From positions 186,001 through 250,000 of the forward strand of contig NZ_MRDM01000008.1 of assembly GCF_002008165.1 (NCBI RefSeq): 64,000 nt of DNA, written 5' to 3'. Both the position numbers and the translations under genes were made by a program. The notes under the pieces were generated by a model. The model saw only the letters and a list, made by a program, of their open reading frames with translations, had not been told where the DNA came from and did no database searches. How positions within the stretch are numbered: position 1 is the stretch's first letter; each line of letters begins with the position of its first letter. This document shows, piece by piece, positions 33,507-43,941 of this stretch. The DNA is from Rhizobium laguerreae (lineage in GTDB: Bacteria; Pseudomonadota; Alphaproteobacteria; Rhizobiales; Rhizobiaceae).

Positions 33507-34487
33507 GGAAAAGCAGAGTTTCTGATCAAGAGCGCCGAGCGGCTTAACACCCGCAAGCAGCGCCCTCGCCTCTTCCTCATCGCGTTTGATCTGGGCGACG
33601 AGCGGATCGAGGCCGTCGAATTTCAGCTCAGGGCGGAGATAGCCGAAGAAGGAGACGGAGCAGAGCTGGCCATAGAGATCGCCGCTGAAATCGAAAAGAT
33701 AGGTTTCGAGCAGCGGTGCGCCGTTTTCCGTCACCGTCGGGCGGCGGCCATAGCTTGCGACGGCATCGTGGAGCGTGCCGTCCTGTCGGCGGAAGCGGAC
33801 GGCGTAGATGCCGGCGGCAAGATCGACCTCAGGCGGCAGGCGCATGTTGGCCGTGGGAAAACCCAGCTGCCGGCCGAGCTTTTCGCCATCGATCACCTCA
33901 GCTTCCACCGTATAGCGGTAACCGAGCATGCCGGCGACTTCGCTGACATTGCCCTCCTTCAAGAGCGCGCGGATATGGCTCGAGGAGACGACATCGGCGT
34001 TTTCGTCGCGAAAGGCATCGATCAGGGTGACGCCGAAGCCATAGGTCTGGCCGGCATTCATCAGGAAGGCGGGACCGCCCTCGCGGCCGCGGCCAAAATG
34101 GAAATCGAAGCCGGTGACGACTTCGGAAGCGCCGAGCCAATCCTTCAGGATCGAATGGATGAAGTCATCGGCCGAGCGCTGCGAGAATTCGTAGTCGAAG
34201 GGATATTCGATGACGGCGCTGAAGCCCAGCGTTTCCAGGATGCGGGCTTTCAGCGGCGCCGGTGTCAGCCGGAAGACCGGCGCCTGCGGCCGGAAGACCG
34301 TGCGCGGATGCGGCTCGAAGGTCAGCACCAAAGCGGGGATACCGCGCGCCTTGGAGATTTCGAGCGCCCGGCTCAGTACCGACTGATGGCCCCGGTGCAC
34401 GCCATCGAAATTGCCGATGGCAATGACGCCGCCCTTCAGATGGGCGGGTAGGGGTTCCCGGGTTTCATTGCGGTGGAAGACGGTCAT
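33495..34487 (-). CDS. ribF: Bifunctional riboflavin kinase / FAD synthetase
   Basis: A 330-residue enzyme making FMN then FAD. The N-terminal nucleotidyltransferase domain has GVIAIGNFDGVHRGHQSVL and a VTGFDFHFGRGREGG block. The C-terminal flavokinase domain has LGFPTANMRLP, VASYGRRPTV and LETYLFDFSGDLYG. MTVFHRNETREPLP is chosen as start. The last 12 bases overlap the RES toxin gene. A degenerate second copy of its last 38 codons lies 1.1 kb away at 32341-32453. The HAD-IIA gene is just upstream on the same strand. Confidence 0.96.
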   Translation of the reverse strand: MTVFHRNETREPLPAHLKGGVIAIGNFDGVHRGHQSVLSRALEISKARGIPALVLTFEPHPRTVFRPQAPVFRLTPAPLKARILETLGFSAVIEYPFDYEFSQRSADDFIHSILKDWLGASEVVTGFDFHFGRGREGGPAFLMNAGQTYGFGVTLIDAFRDENADVVSSSHIRALLKEGNVSEVAGMLGYRYTVEAEVIDGEKLGRQLGFPTANMRLPPEVDLAAGIYAVRFRRQDGTLHDAVASYGRRPTVTENGAPLLETYLFDFSGDLYGQLCSVSFFGYLRPELKFDGLDPLVAQIKRDEEEARALLAGVKPLGALDQKLCFSSAQ

Positions 34488-34518
34488 CGGCTGGCTTCTC
34501 TTCATGCAAGGCGTGTCT

Positions 34519-35367
34519 TCATGCAAGGCGGGGCATCCACCACTTCGGCGCGGCGTTTTCCCGTTCAAGATAGGCGTTGAGGATCGCCTCGTCGGTCTCG
34601 CCGTTGAGAGTATATTCCTTAGCGTGGATGCCACCGCTGATGTAGAGGAGGTCGAGGCCGTAATTCAAGGCGCCCCGCACATCGGTCGGCATGCCGTCGC
34701 CGATCGCCAGCACGCGGTCGACCGGGAAATCACCGCGAAGCTCGCGGGCAGCCGCTAGCGTCGCCTCGTAGATCGGCCGATGCGGCTTGCCGGCGATGCG
34801 GGTTTTTCCGCCGAGCTGCTCGTAATAGGCGGCCATGGCGCCGGCGCAGGGGATGATGCGATGGCCGCGCTCGACAACGAGGTCGGGATTGGCGCAGATC
34901 ATCGGCACGTCGCGGGCTTTGAAATCGAGAAGCATATCGGTGTAATCCTCCGGCTTCTCCGTCTCGTCGTCGAAAAAGCCGGTGCAGACCAGCGATTGCG
35001 CTTCGCCCGCCGGCCGGCGCTCGACGCCAATGCCTTCGAGAAGCGCCTTGTCGCGCTCCGGGCCGAGCAGAAAGACGGTGTTCGGCCCTTCGGCGATCAA
35101 ACCGCGCGTGACGTCGCCAGAGGTGACGATCCTGTCATAGGCGCTGTCGGGAACGCCGATCTGGCGCAGCTGCTCGACCACCTGCCAGGAAAGGCGCGGC
35201 GAATTGGTGATGAGGACGACGGCAAGGCCGCTTTCACGTGCCGCTTCAAGGGCTGCGGCCGCCTTCGGGAACGGATCGACGCCGTTGTGAACGACGCCCC
35301 AGACATCGCAGAGCACCACATCGTAGTGACCTGATATCTCCGAGAAGTTTTCTATCCGCTTGGCCAT
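34519..35367 (-). CDS. TIGR01459-type HAD-IIA hydrolase
   Basis: A 282-residue HAD phosphatase of subclass IIA (NagD/PGP-like). Motif I is VVLCDVWGVVHNGVDPF, motif II is VLITNSPR, the C2 cap follows, and motif IV is VLAIGDGMPTDVRGALNYGL. Many relatives sit beside ribF in alphaproteobacteria, where a flavin or sugar phosphate link has been suggested but not shown. MAKRIENFSEISGHYD is the conserved start. A perfect 12-base palindrome (35390-35401) lies just upstream. Confidence 0.87.
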   Translation of the reverse strand: MAKRIENFSEISGHYDVVLCDVWGVVHNGVDPFPKAAAALEAARESGLAVVLITNSPRLSWQVVEQLRQIGVPDSAYDRIVTSGDVTRGLIAEGPNTVFLLGPERDKALLEGIGVERRPAGEAQSLVCTGFFDDETEKPEDYTDMLLDFKARDVPMICANPDLVVERGHRIIPCAGAMAAYYEQLGGKTRIAGKPHRPIYEATLAAARELRGDFPVDRVLAIGDGMPTDVRGALNYGLDLLYISGGIHAKEYTLNGETDEAILNAYLERENAAPKWWMPRLA

Positions 35368-35633
35368 TCCGATTTCCCGATTTGCTTCAGTCACCGGTGA
35401 CATTGCAAAGGCGCAAGGCGATGGCAAGGCATTTTCTTCGCTGCCGGGCCAATGCGAAGAGCTCGAACGGCGGTCCGGCAGAGCGGAAGGGCAATGGGTT
35501 TTGACGACGATTATCGCGAAGCGGTAGATCGCCGAGTGCGGACGAGTTCGGCTGCGCCCGGGTTTCGGCCGCAATCTCCGACTATTCTCCGGCCTCTTCA
35601 CAATTCCGGCACAAAAATTCGTGATTGGTCTCA
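35368..35633. other. Gap upstream of groES without a gene
   Basis: Divergent promoter region. The perfect palindrome GTCACCGGTGAC at 35390-35401 lies 23 bases before the HAD-IIA start. The rest shows nothing I can name. Confidence 0.4.
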
Positions 35634-35662
35634 TTGACTCCTCTCGGAGCCATCCCTAAATG
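35634..35662 (+). promoter_or_regulatory. groESL promoter (housekeeping sigma type)
   Basis: TTGACT at 35634-35639, 17-base spacer, TAAATG at 35657-35662. The expected start of transcription falls at or next to the CIRCE left arm. Confidence 0.65.
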
Positions 35663-35669
35663 CTCGTTG

Positions 35670-35696
35670 CTAGCACTCGCCGCAAGGGAGTGCTAA
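35670..35696 (+). promoter_or_regulatory. CIRCE operator (HrcA binding site)
   Basis: Arms TAGCACTC (35671-35678) and GAGTGCTA (35688-35695) with the canonical 9-base spacer. It sits at the groESL transcription start, so HrcA should repress the operon until heat shock. Confidence 0.93.
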
Positions 35697-35754
35697 CATC
35701 TATCCATGTGGGCCACTCCGGTCCGCGAATGTCATTCGATCGAGGGATTAGACA

Positions 35755-36051
35755 ATGGCAAGCACCAACTTCCGCCCCCTTCACGACCGCGTCGTTGTTC
35801 GCCGCGTTGAGTCCGAAGCCAAGACCAAGGGCGGCATCATCATTCCCGATACCGCCAAGGAAAAGCCGCAGGAAGGCGAAATCGTCGCCGTCGGCTCCGG
35901 CGCGCGCGATGAGTCCGGCAAGGTCGTCGCACTCGACGTCAAGGCTGGCGACCGCATCCTGTTCGGCAAGTGGTCCGGCACCGAAGTCAAGATCGACGGC
36001 GAAGACCTTCTGATCATGAAGGAAGCCGACATCATGGGCATCATCGGCTGA
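35755..36051 (+). CDS. groES: Co-chaperonin GroES
   Basis: A 98-residue lid subunit of the chaperonin. It begins [20 protein letters not shown], contains the mobile loop region [19 protein letters not shown] and ends EADIMGIIG, all standard. The ATG is preceded by a purine-rich site (GAGGGATTAG). groEL follows after 72 bases in the same CIRCE-controlled operon. Confidence 0.98.
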   Translation: MASTNFRPLHDRVVVRRVESEAKTKGGIIIPDTAKEKPQEGEIVAVGSGARDESGKVVALDVKAGDRILFGKWSGTEVKIDGEDLLIMKEADIMGIIG

Positions 36052-36081
36052 TCGGCCGACCTGCTTTCCCGAAATGGCTGA

Positions 36082-37767
<1,686 letters not shown>

Positions 37768-37812
37768 TAGGCGAAAGCCATCACTGACCACCATTCCGGC
37801 ATCCGGAACAGG

Positions 37813-37845
37813 AAGGGCGGCCCCTCGGGTCGCCCTTTTCTTTTG
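37813..37845 (+). terminator. Rho-independent terminator of groESL
   Basis: Stem AAGGGCGGCCC / GGGTCGCCCTT (one G-T wobble) with a CTC loop followed by TTCTTTT. Confidence 0.88.
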
Positions 37846-38399
37846 CCCAAAGCGATTCGACGCGCGGCACAGTGATTTGCATAGCCGACGAACGCCTGCG
37901 CAGTTCTCTCTTGCGGGCCCCGGGCACGAAGCTTGCGCCAAACTTGCGCTGCCTGCGTATTTATCAGCCTGCCGACATGCGAGAGATCGCAGTGCTGCTG
38001 CAGTATTTCCGGCCTGACGTGGAGTGAAAACGTTTGCAAAGCTTTCAAAGCTGATCCTCCCATGCCAATTCTCGCGAAATAGGCCGAAGATGCAGACATC
38101 CTAAGAAAAGAGGCCGATCCGAAGACCCCTTAAAAAGCCGTTGCCGTTTGTCCAAAAGCTCCTATAAATCCGCGCTGAATTAATGCGCGCCCGGCGATAA
38201 TTTTTCGCCAATGGACGAGGCCGGAGCGCGGAAGGCGATACGTGAACGTCCGGCTTCGAGGGGCTCCGGTTACGGAGGCCAGATGGCCGTGGCAATAATC
38301 GCCGGATGAAGCGCGGGCATCATGCCCGCTGCTGCGTGATCCTGTTTCTTTGTGTTTGCCGAGCGTGCGGCGGGAGCCGCATCCGAACGGGAGAACGCC
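37846..38399 (+). other. Long intergenic region with a promoter and structured leader
   Basis: No credible gene in 554 bases. A promoter-like pair TTGCCG (38141-38146) and TATAAA (38163-38168), spacer 16, would start a leader of about 225 bases ahead of the 38400 gene. The leader contains inverted repeats, including GCGGGCATCATGCCCGC at about 38313-38329 and a GGCTCCGG/CCGG-rich region at 38250-38305. It may be a 5' regulatory RNA or a small RNA gene; no known riboswitch is recognised. Confidence 0.4.
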
Positions 38400-38846
38400 T
38401 TGTTTAAGATCGCCAGAGCCAATGCAGCCGTACCTTTGACGCCCGGCTCGTTTGATGACGCCAATCAAAATCACGAGATGTTGGCGCAGTTTTCCGTTTC
38501 CGAAGCCTGGACTGGAGATTTTTCGAGCGGCATGCTCCGTCTCGGCGAGTGGAGCGCGATGCTGCACGACCTCGCCGCACAGGAATGCGGACTGCTCAGC
38601 CTGATCCGCTGCTATGATGCCAAGGACCGCAGCCACATATTGGAGCTGTTCGAGCAGGCGGCGGCGCGCTGCTCCTCCTTCTGTTTTTCGACGACGATCA
38701 TCATGCCGAACGGCTTTCGCCAGCCGCTCTTCTGCATGGGCGAGTCCAACGGTCTGGAAGAAAAATTCAGCGGCAGCATGGTCGGCGTCTTCGTCTTTCC
38801 GCGCTTCAAGCTGGAAGGCGCAAAGCAGATCACAAGCCGACGATAG
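38400..38846 (+). CDS. Hypothetical protein, possibly PAS-like
   Basis: A 148-residue cytoplasmic protein. It starts with TTG (MFKIARANAAVPLTPGSF) and contains SEAWTGDFSSGMLRLGEWSA, RSHILELFEQAAARCSSFCF and a final VFVFPRFKLEGAKQI. The alternation of SGMLRLG, a helical middle and a beta-rich end resembles a PAS fold like those leading rhizobial GGDEF proteins, but no effector domain follows. Function unknown. It stands alone, with a long leader upstream and a palindromic repeat downstream. Confidence 0.6.
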   Translation: MFKIARANAAVPLTPGSFDDANQNHEMLAQFSVSEAWTGDFSSGMLRLGEWSAMLHDLAAQECGLLSLIRCYDAKDRSHILELFEQAAARCSSFCFSTTIIMPNGFRQPLFCMGESNGLEEKFSGSMVGVFVFPRFKLEGAKQITSRR

Positions 38847-38859
38847 GCCGGAATGGCTG

Positions 38860-38995
38860 CCCCTCACCCTAACCCTCTCCCCGCTCGCGAGGCGAGGGGA
38901 CCTGCCCTGCGGTAGGTAGGCGGGGAACGGAAAGGTCGCGGATTGTCCCTTCGCCCCGTTTACGGGGAGAAGGTGGCGGCAGCCGGATGAGGGGC
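38860..38995. repeat. Palindromic REP-like intergenic repeat, family D
   Basis: Outer ends CCCCTCACCC and GATGAGGGG with internal hairpins CCCCGCTCGCGAGGCGAGGGG and CCCCGTTTACGGGG. This type of sequence is frequent between rhizobial genes. Confidence 0.7.
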
Positions 38996-39022
38996 GGGAT
39001 CGGCGATCTCTTGGGTCGTTCG

Positions 39023-39733
39023 TTACTCCGGCTTGACCGGTATGTTGAGGCCTCTGGCACTTGCCGGACGAGCGATGCAGCGCTCCAGCCAATCCGAGAC
39101 GGCGGGAAATTTCGCGTATTCGAGAACCTCGCGGCCGCCATAGAAAATATCGGCACCGCGAACCCAGGTGAAGGTGGTGATGTCGGCGATCGTGTACTGA
39201 TCGCCCATGATCCACTCACGACCTTTCAGCCGGTCTTCTAGCACGCCGAGCAGGCGCTTGGATTCGTCGCGATAACGCTCGACCGGATAGGAATTGTTGG
39301 CGACCTTGTCGGCGGCAAATTTGTAGAAATGTCCGAACTGGCCGAACATCGGGCCGATGCCCGCCATCTGGAAGAACACCCACTGGATGGTTTCATATCG
39401 GCCGGCGGCATCGGCAGGGATGAGCTTGCCGGTTTTTTCGGCGAGGTAAAGCAGAATGGCGCCGGATTCGAAAAGGCCGATCGGCTTCCCGTCGGGACCG
39501 TCCGGATCGATGATCGCCGGAATGCGGCCGTTCGGGTTGAGAGATTCAAATTCCGGCGACTTCTGCTCGTTGGCGGCGAAGGAAATATAATGCGGCTCGT
39601 AGGCAAGCCCGAGCTCTTCCAGGGCGACGGAAACCTTCACCCCATTCGGGGTCTGCAGGGAATAGAGCTGGATGATGTCGGAATTCTTAGCCGGCCAGCG
39701 CGTCGTGATCGGAAATGCGGACAGATCTGCCAT
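39023..39733 (-). CDS. Glutathione S-transferase (YghU/YfcG-like)
   Basis: A 236-residue GST. The N-terminal thioredoxin-like domain has IQLYSLQTPNGVKVSVALEE and the glutathione-binding cis-Pro/Glu-Ser block NGRIPAIIDPDGPDG...FESGAILLYLAEKTG. The C-terminal helical domain ends DQYTIADITTFTWVRGAD. The TPNG motif is typical of the Ure2p/YfcG/YghU group, which act as disulfide-bond reductases using glutathione rather than classic conjugating enzymes. MADLSAFPITTRWP is taken as start. It is divergent from doxX, with 209 bases between. Confidence 0.9.
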   Translation of the reverse strand: MADLSAFPITTRWPAKNSDIIQLYSLQTPNGVKVSVALEELGLAYEPHYISFAANEQKSPEFESLNPNGRIPAIIDPDGPDGKPIGLFESGAILLYLAEKTGKLIPADAAGRYETIQWVFFQMAGIGPMFGQFGHFYKFAADKVANNSYPVERYRDESKRLLGVLEDRLKGREWIMGDQYTIADITTFTWVRGADIFYGGREVLEYAKFPAVSDWLERCIARPASARGLNIPVKPE

Positions 39734-39942
39734 CGGATTCTCCATGTTATCAGCCGACCATAAGAGATCGGCTTCGTGAAAGGCAAGCGACGACGGCATG
39801 ACATCGTTTCATATTATTGAACGAACTGTCCCCTTTCGTTTATCTTTCCATAAAGGAAGAAAAAGGCGACATAGGTGGCATACGAGGTCCAACAGGTGCC
39901 GGGGCACCCAGATCTCCAGAGCCCTTCAAACGGAGACCATCT

Positions 39943-40356
39943 ATGTCGAACGCCATCATTCTGACTGCCCGCATTCTTCTTTCCTTCATGTTCATCCTTT
40001 CCGGCTTCATGAAGCTGGCCGATCCTGCCGGTACTACGGGCATGATCGCTGGTGCCGGGCTGCCCGCAGCAAGCCTGCTGGCCTATGCCGCAGGCCTTTT
40101 CGAATTGCTGGCCGGCCTTGCGGTTCTCACAGGCTTCCAGGTCCGCATCGCCGGCTGGCTGCTCGCCGCCTTCTGTGTCTTCACGGGTGTTGCCTTCCAC
40201 CTGCCCTACGCAAGCGGCACGGAACTCGTGAATATTCTCAACCAGATCATGGTCATGAAGAACGTCACGCTGGCCGGTGCGTACATCCTGCTCGCCACCG
40301 TTGGTGCCGGTGCCTATTCGATCGACGCACGCCGCGGCGCCTACGTGGCCGCCTGA
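39943..40356 (+). CDS. DoxX-family membrane protein
   Basis: A 137-residue inner-membrane protein with four hydrophobic helices: ILTARILLSFMFILSGFMKL, then AAGLFELLAGLAVLTGF, AGWLLAAFCVFTGVAFH and VTLAGAYILLATVGAGAY. The GFMKLADPAGT loop after helix one is typical of DoxX/YphA proteins. These may link to thiol or redox homeostasis; a neighbouring GST gene is in keeping with that, though divergent. MSNAIILTARI is chosen as start. A strong terminator follows. Confidence 0.87.
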   Translation: MSNAIILTARILLSFMFILSGFMKLADPAGTTGMIAGAGLPAASLLAYAAGLFELLAGLAVLTGFQVRIAGWLLAAFCVFTGVAFHLPYASGTELVNILNQIMVMKNVTLAGAYILLATVGAGAYSIDARRGAYVAA

Positions 40357-40385
40357 TACCAGCAGACACCCTCCCGCAAATACGA

Positions 40386-40413
40386 AACCCGCCGTCATCC
40401 GACGGCGGGTTTT
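40386..40413. terminator. Terminator between doxX and hisG
   Basis: Perfect 12-bp stem AAACCCGCCGTC / GACGGCGGGTTT with ATCC loop, between two convergent genes; can serve both. Confidence 0.88.
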
Positions 40414-40434
40414 CTCGTGCCTGAATGGCCGGGA

Positions 40435-41130
40435 TCAGAGGGCCGCGCGCACCGCCTCGATGATCGCCTGCACGGCGGGCTCGCCGGCGTGGCTTTCCTT
40501 TCGGGCCCGCACCAGGCAGGCCTGCGAATGCAGGATGACACCGTCCTGGAGCACCTTCAGGTGGTTGGCCCGCAGCGTCGAGCCGGTGGAGGTGATATCG
40601 ACGATGATATCGGCCGAGCCCGCGGCGGGAGCGCCCTCGGTGGCGCCCAGGCTTTCGACGATGCGATAAAGCTGGATGCCGTGCTGGCTCGAAAAGAACT
40701 GCTGGGTCAGCCGCCAGTATTTGGTGGCGATGGCAAGGCGTCGGCCGTGGCGAGCGCGAAAATCGGCGGCGACATCGACGAGATCGGCCATGGTCTCGAC
40801 ATCGAGCCAGATCTCCGGCACAGCAACGACGACATCGGCATGGCCGAAGCCGAGGCGGGCGCAGAATTCGACGCGCTTGTCGACTTCGGCAAAACCTTCC
40901 CGCATCAGATCCTCGCCGGTGACGCCGAAGTCGACGGTGCCGTTGCCGATTTCACGGGAGATTTCGGAAGCCGAGAGGAAGGCGATTTCCACATCGTCCC
41001 AGCCTTCGACGCGGCCGCGATAGGAGCGATCGTTACCGACCGCCGAGATCGTCATGCCGGCACGCTCGAAGATCGCCGACGCGTCTTCCTTCATCCGGCC
41101 CTTGGAGGGAAGCGCGATGGTGATGGTCAT
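40435..41130 (-). CDS. hisG: ATP phosphoribosyltransferase, short form
   Basis: A 231-residue HisG that joins ATP and PRPP in the first step of histidine synthesis. The start [17 protein letters not shown] and the PRPP-binding block [20 protein letters not shown] are diagnostic. It lacks the C-terminal ACT-like domain of long HisG, so it needs HisZ, whose gene is directly upstream and overlaps by four bases (ATGA). Histidine feedback acts through HisZ in this form. Confidence 0.96.
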   Translation of the reverse strand: MTITIALPSKGRMKEDASAIFERAGMTISAVGNDRSYRGRVEGWDDVEIAFLSASEISREIGNGTVDFGVTGEDLMREGFAEVDKRVEFCARLGFGHADVVVAVPEIWLDVETMADLVDVAADFRARHGRRLAIATKYWRLTQQFFSSQHGIQLYRIVESLGATEGAPAAGSADIIVDITSTGSTLRANHLKVLQDGVILHSQACLVRARKESHAGEPAVQAIIEAVRAAL

Positions 41131-42248
41131 GCAGCTGCCCTTTCGGTTTCGATGCGGTCGAGCCAGAAGGAGAAGCCGACGGCCGGGATGCGGTCCGTCG
41201 CACCGAGGAAAGTCAGGAGCCGGTCGAAACGGCCGCCGCCGGCGAGAACCGCGGTCGAGCCTTCGACCGTCACCTCGAAGACGAGGCCGGTGTAATAATC
41301 GAGCGGCCGCCCGAAGGCGGCACGGTAGTCGAGACAGGAAAGATCGACGCCGGCATTGGAAAGTGCTGCGACGCGGCCGTTGAAGCGGGCGAGCGCGTTG
41401 CCGAGTTTCAACCCGGCAGCATCGGCGAAACCGGAAAGGGCTGCGGACGCATTGACGAGCGGCACGTCGAGCGACAGGAACTCTTCCAGCACATGGAAGG
41501 CCGCATCGTCGAGGCGCGTTTCGGAAAGGATGAGCTTTTCCTTGAGCCGTCGGGCGATCTCGAGAGGCGAGCGGCCGGCATTCGTCGAATAGCCGGTCTT
41601 CTGCATCTCGCGCTCGAGATGAGCGACCAGCGCCTGCTCGTCGCCTGATGCGACAAGCCTGGCGATATCGTCGTCCAGCCCGGTGACGAATTGCGGGCTG
41701 ACGAGACTGGCAAGCAGCGCCTCCAGCTGCGTCATATTGCCGAAGGCGTGGATCAGACGCTTCTGCCAGCCAAGCGGCAGGCCGAGCGCCTGGACGACGG
41801 CCTCGAACACCGCCTGGTCGCCTAATGTCACGGCTAAGCGCCGACCCGGCAGCAGTCGGGCGAGAATGCCGGTGGCATCGCCGATGGCGCGGGCGTCGGC
41901 GTTTGACAGGTCGATATCGCCAAGATCCTCGATGCCGGCCTGATAGAATTCGTTGGCGCCGTCGCGACGCTGGCGGAAAACCTCGCCGAGATAGGCATAA
42001 CGCTTCGGCGTGCCGGTCGCCGTCTCGATGTGGCGCAGACAGACGGGAATGGTGAATTCGGGACGCAGGCAAAGGCTGGCGCCGGTTTCGCTCTCCGTCA
42101 TGAAGATGCGGCGGCGCAGGTCCTCACCGGCAATATCAAGGAAAGGTTCGGCCGGCTGAATGACAGGCGTGTCGATGCGCTCGGCGTTGCGCTCGATGAA
42201 TTCGGCGATGAGGTCGTTGGCGAATTCGGGGAGGTTGATCAGGGGCAT
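41127..42248 (-). CDS. hisZ: ATP phosphoribosyltransferase regulatory subunit
   Basis: A 373-residue HisS-like protein lacking the anticodon-binding domain; it forms the regulatory half of the HisG-HisZ octamer and binds histidine. HisS-derived motifs remain, such as [37 protein letters not shown] and [15 protein letters not shown]. Gene order hisS-hisZ-hisG on one strand is standard in rhizobia and couples histidine synthesis with tRNA-His charging. Confidence 0.94.
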   Translation of the reverse strand: MPLINLPEFANDLIAEFIERNAERIDTPVIQPAEPFLDIAGEDLRRRIFMTESETGASLCLRPEFTIPVCLRHIETATGTPKRYAYLGEVFRQRRDGANEFYQAGIEDLGDIDLSNADARAIGDATGILARLLPGRRLAVTLGDQAVFEAVVQALGLPLGWQKRLIHAFGNMTQLEALLASLVSPQFVTGLDDDIARLVASGDEQALVAHLEREMQKTGYSTNAGRSPLEIARRLKEKLILSETRLDDAAFHVLEEFLSLDVPLVNASAALSGFADAAGLKLGNALARFNGRVAALSNAGVDLSCLDYRAAFGRPLDYYTGLVFEVTVEGSTAVLAGGGRFDRLLTFLGATDRIPAVGFSFWLDRIETERAAA

Positions 42249-42290
42249 GCCGGGCTCCGAATAATAGGCGACGGTCGTGCCGGAAACGCC

Positions 42291-43811
42291 TCAGACATTC
42301 GCCGCTCGCTTCCGATCCTCGGCCTGCGCAGCAAGAATCTCCTTCACCTTGGCGACGAGGTCGGCTTCCGGCGCCGTTTCCTGCGCTACGCGCGCTTCGC
42401 GCCAGCTGGCATTGTCCTCGATCTCGCCGGAGAGCCGCTTGCCCTCGATCAGATCCTTGATCTGCACGACGCTTGTCGCGCGCTCGTCGCCGCCCTGGAT
42501 GATGGCGATAGGGCAGCCGCGGCGATCGGCATATTTCAGCTGGTTGCCGAATTTCTTCCAGTTGCCCTGGAACATCTCGGCGCGGATGCCGGCGGCGCGC
42601 AGTTCCTGCGTCATCCTTTGATAGCGGCCCATCGCCTCGACATCGCCGTCCATGACGGTCACCAGCACCGGCTCGATGACCTCGCTGGCGCCGAGCTTGC
42701 CGAGGTTCTTCAGCGCCGTCATCAGCCTGGAGACGCCGATCGAAAAGCCCGCCGCCGGAACCGGCTGGCCCATGAAGCGGGAGACGAGGCCGTCATAACG
42801 GCCGCCGCCGCCGACCGAACCGAAGACGACCTTCTCGCCCTTCTCGTTGGTAACGTCGAAGGTCAGTTCGGCCTCATAGACCGGGCCTGTATAATATTCG
42901 AGGCCACGGACGACGGAGGGGTCGATTTTGATGCGGTCAGGGCCATAGCCGGCGCTGGTGACGAGTGCACCGATGAAATTCAGCTCGTCGACGCCTTCGC
43001 CACCTTTGGAGGTTCCCGCAACCAGCTCGGCGAGGCGTTGAGCGCTTTCGGCATAGTCCTTGATGCCGACGAAGAACAGTACCTTGTCGATCTGCGCCTG
43101 ATCGAGCCCTGCGCCCTTGGTGAAGTCGCCGGATTCATCCTTGCGGCCGGGACCGAGCAGCAGGGCCACGCCCTCCGGGCCAAACTTGTCGAGCTTGTCG
43201 ATGGCGCGCAGCACGTTCAACCGTTGCCCCGCCTTGTCGTCGCCGCCGAGACCGATCGCCTCGAGCACGCCATCCAGAACCTTGCGGTTATTGACGCGGA
43301 TGAGGTAATCGCCGCGCTTGATGCCGAGGGCTTCCAGCGTATCGGCCATCATCATGCACATTTCGGCATCGGCCTGAACACCAGGCGCGCCGACGGTATC
43401 GGCATCGAACTGCATGAACTGGCGGAACCGGCCTGGGCCTGGCTTCTCGTTGCGGAAGACGTAGCCGGCGCGATAGGTGCGATAGGGCAGCTGGATCTCG
43501 TTGAAATTCTCGGCGACATGACGGGCGAGCGGCGCCGTCAGGTCGTAGCGCAGCGACATCCATTGCTCGTCATCGTCCTGCAGCGAGAACACGCCCTCGT
43601 TCGGCCGGTCGCTATCGGGCAGAAACTTGCCAAGCGCATCGGTATATTCGAACAGCGGCGTTTCGAGCGGATCGAAACCATAATGCTCATAGACTTCCCG
43701 GATTTTTGCCGTCATCTCATTGACGGCGCGGATATCACCGGCCGTGCGGTCGACGAAGCCGCGCGGCAGGCGGGCCTTGAGCTTTTGCGGTTTCTTCTGC
43801 TTGTCGTTCAT
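42291..43811 (-). CDS. hisS: Histidyl-tRNA synthetase
   Basis: A 506-residue class II synthetase. Motif 2 [18 protein letters not shown], the histidine A loop [13 protein letters not shown] and motif 3 [15 protein letters not shown] are visible. An anticodon-binding domain closes the protein. It is longer than E. coli HisS (about 424), as usual for the alphaproteobacterial form with insertions. [19 protein letters not shown] is the conserved start. First gene of the hisS-hisZ-hisG set, divergent from the methyltransferase-like gene. Confidence 0.96.
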   Translation of the reverse strand: MNDKQKKPQKLKARLPRGFVDRTAGDIRAVNEMTAKIREVYEHYGFDPLETPLFEYTDALGKFLPDSDRPNEGVFSLQDDDEQWMSLRYDLTAPLARHVAENFNEIQLPYRTYRAGYVFRNEKPGPGRFRQFMQFDADTVGAPGVQADAEMCMMMADTLEALGIKRGDYLIRVNNRKVLDGVLEAIGLGGDDKAGQRLNVLRAIDKLDKFGPEGVALLLGPGRKDESGDFTKGAGLDQAQIDKVLFFVGIKDYAESAQRLAELVAGTSKGGEGVDELNFIGALVTSAGYGPDRIKIDPSVVRGLEYYTGPVYEAELTFDVTNEKGEKVVFGSVGGGGRYDGLVSRFMGQPVPAAGFSIGVSRLMTALKNLGKLGASEVIEPVLVTVMDGDVEAMGRYQRMTQELRAAGIRAEMFQGNWKKFGNQLKYADRRGCPIAIIQGGDERATSVVQIKDLIEGKRLSGEIEDNASWREARVAQETAPEADLVAKVKEILAAQAEDRKRAANV

Positions 43812-43941
43812 TTCCGGGAATTCCACTGACTGTGACAGTGGCGGTTTCCTAGCGGATTGGGCGGGGAGCGGCAAGGGCGAAGGCCCTTGATCTCAAGACC
43901 GGAATCGATTGAACGAAGAGGCGTCCACCAGAAATGCGGAT

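Noticed and set aside
40435..42072. Alternative leftward frame of 545 codons across hisZ into hisG
   Set aside because: Only its last part is HisG; the first part is an out-of-frame reading of hisZ. hisG starts at 41130 overlapping hisZ by ATGA, so no fusion.
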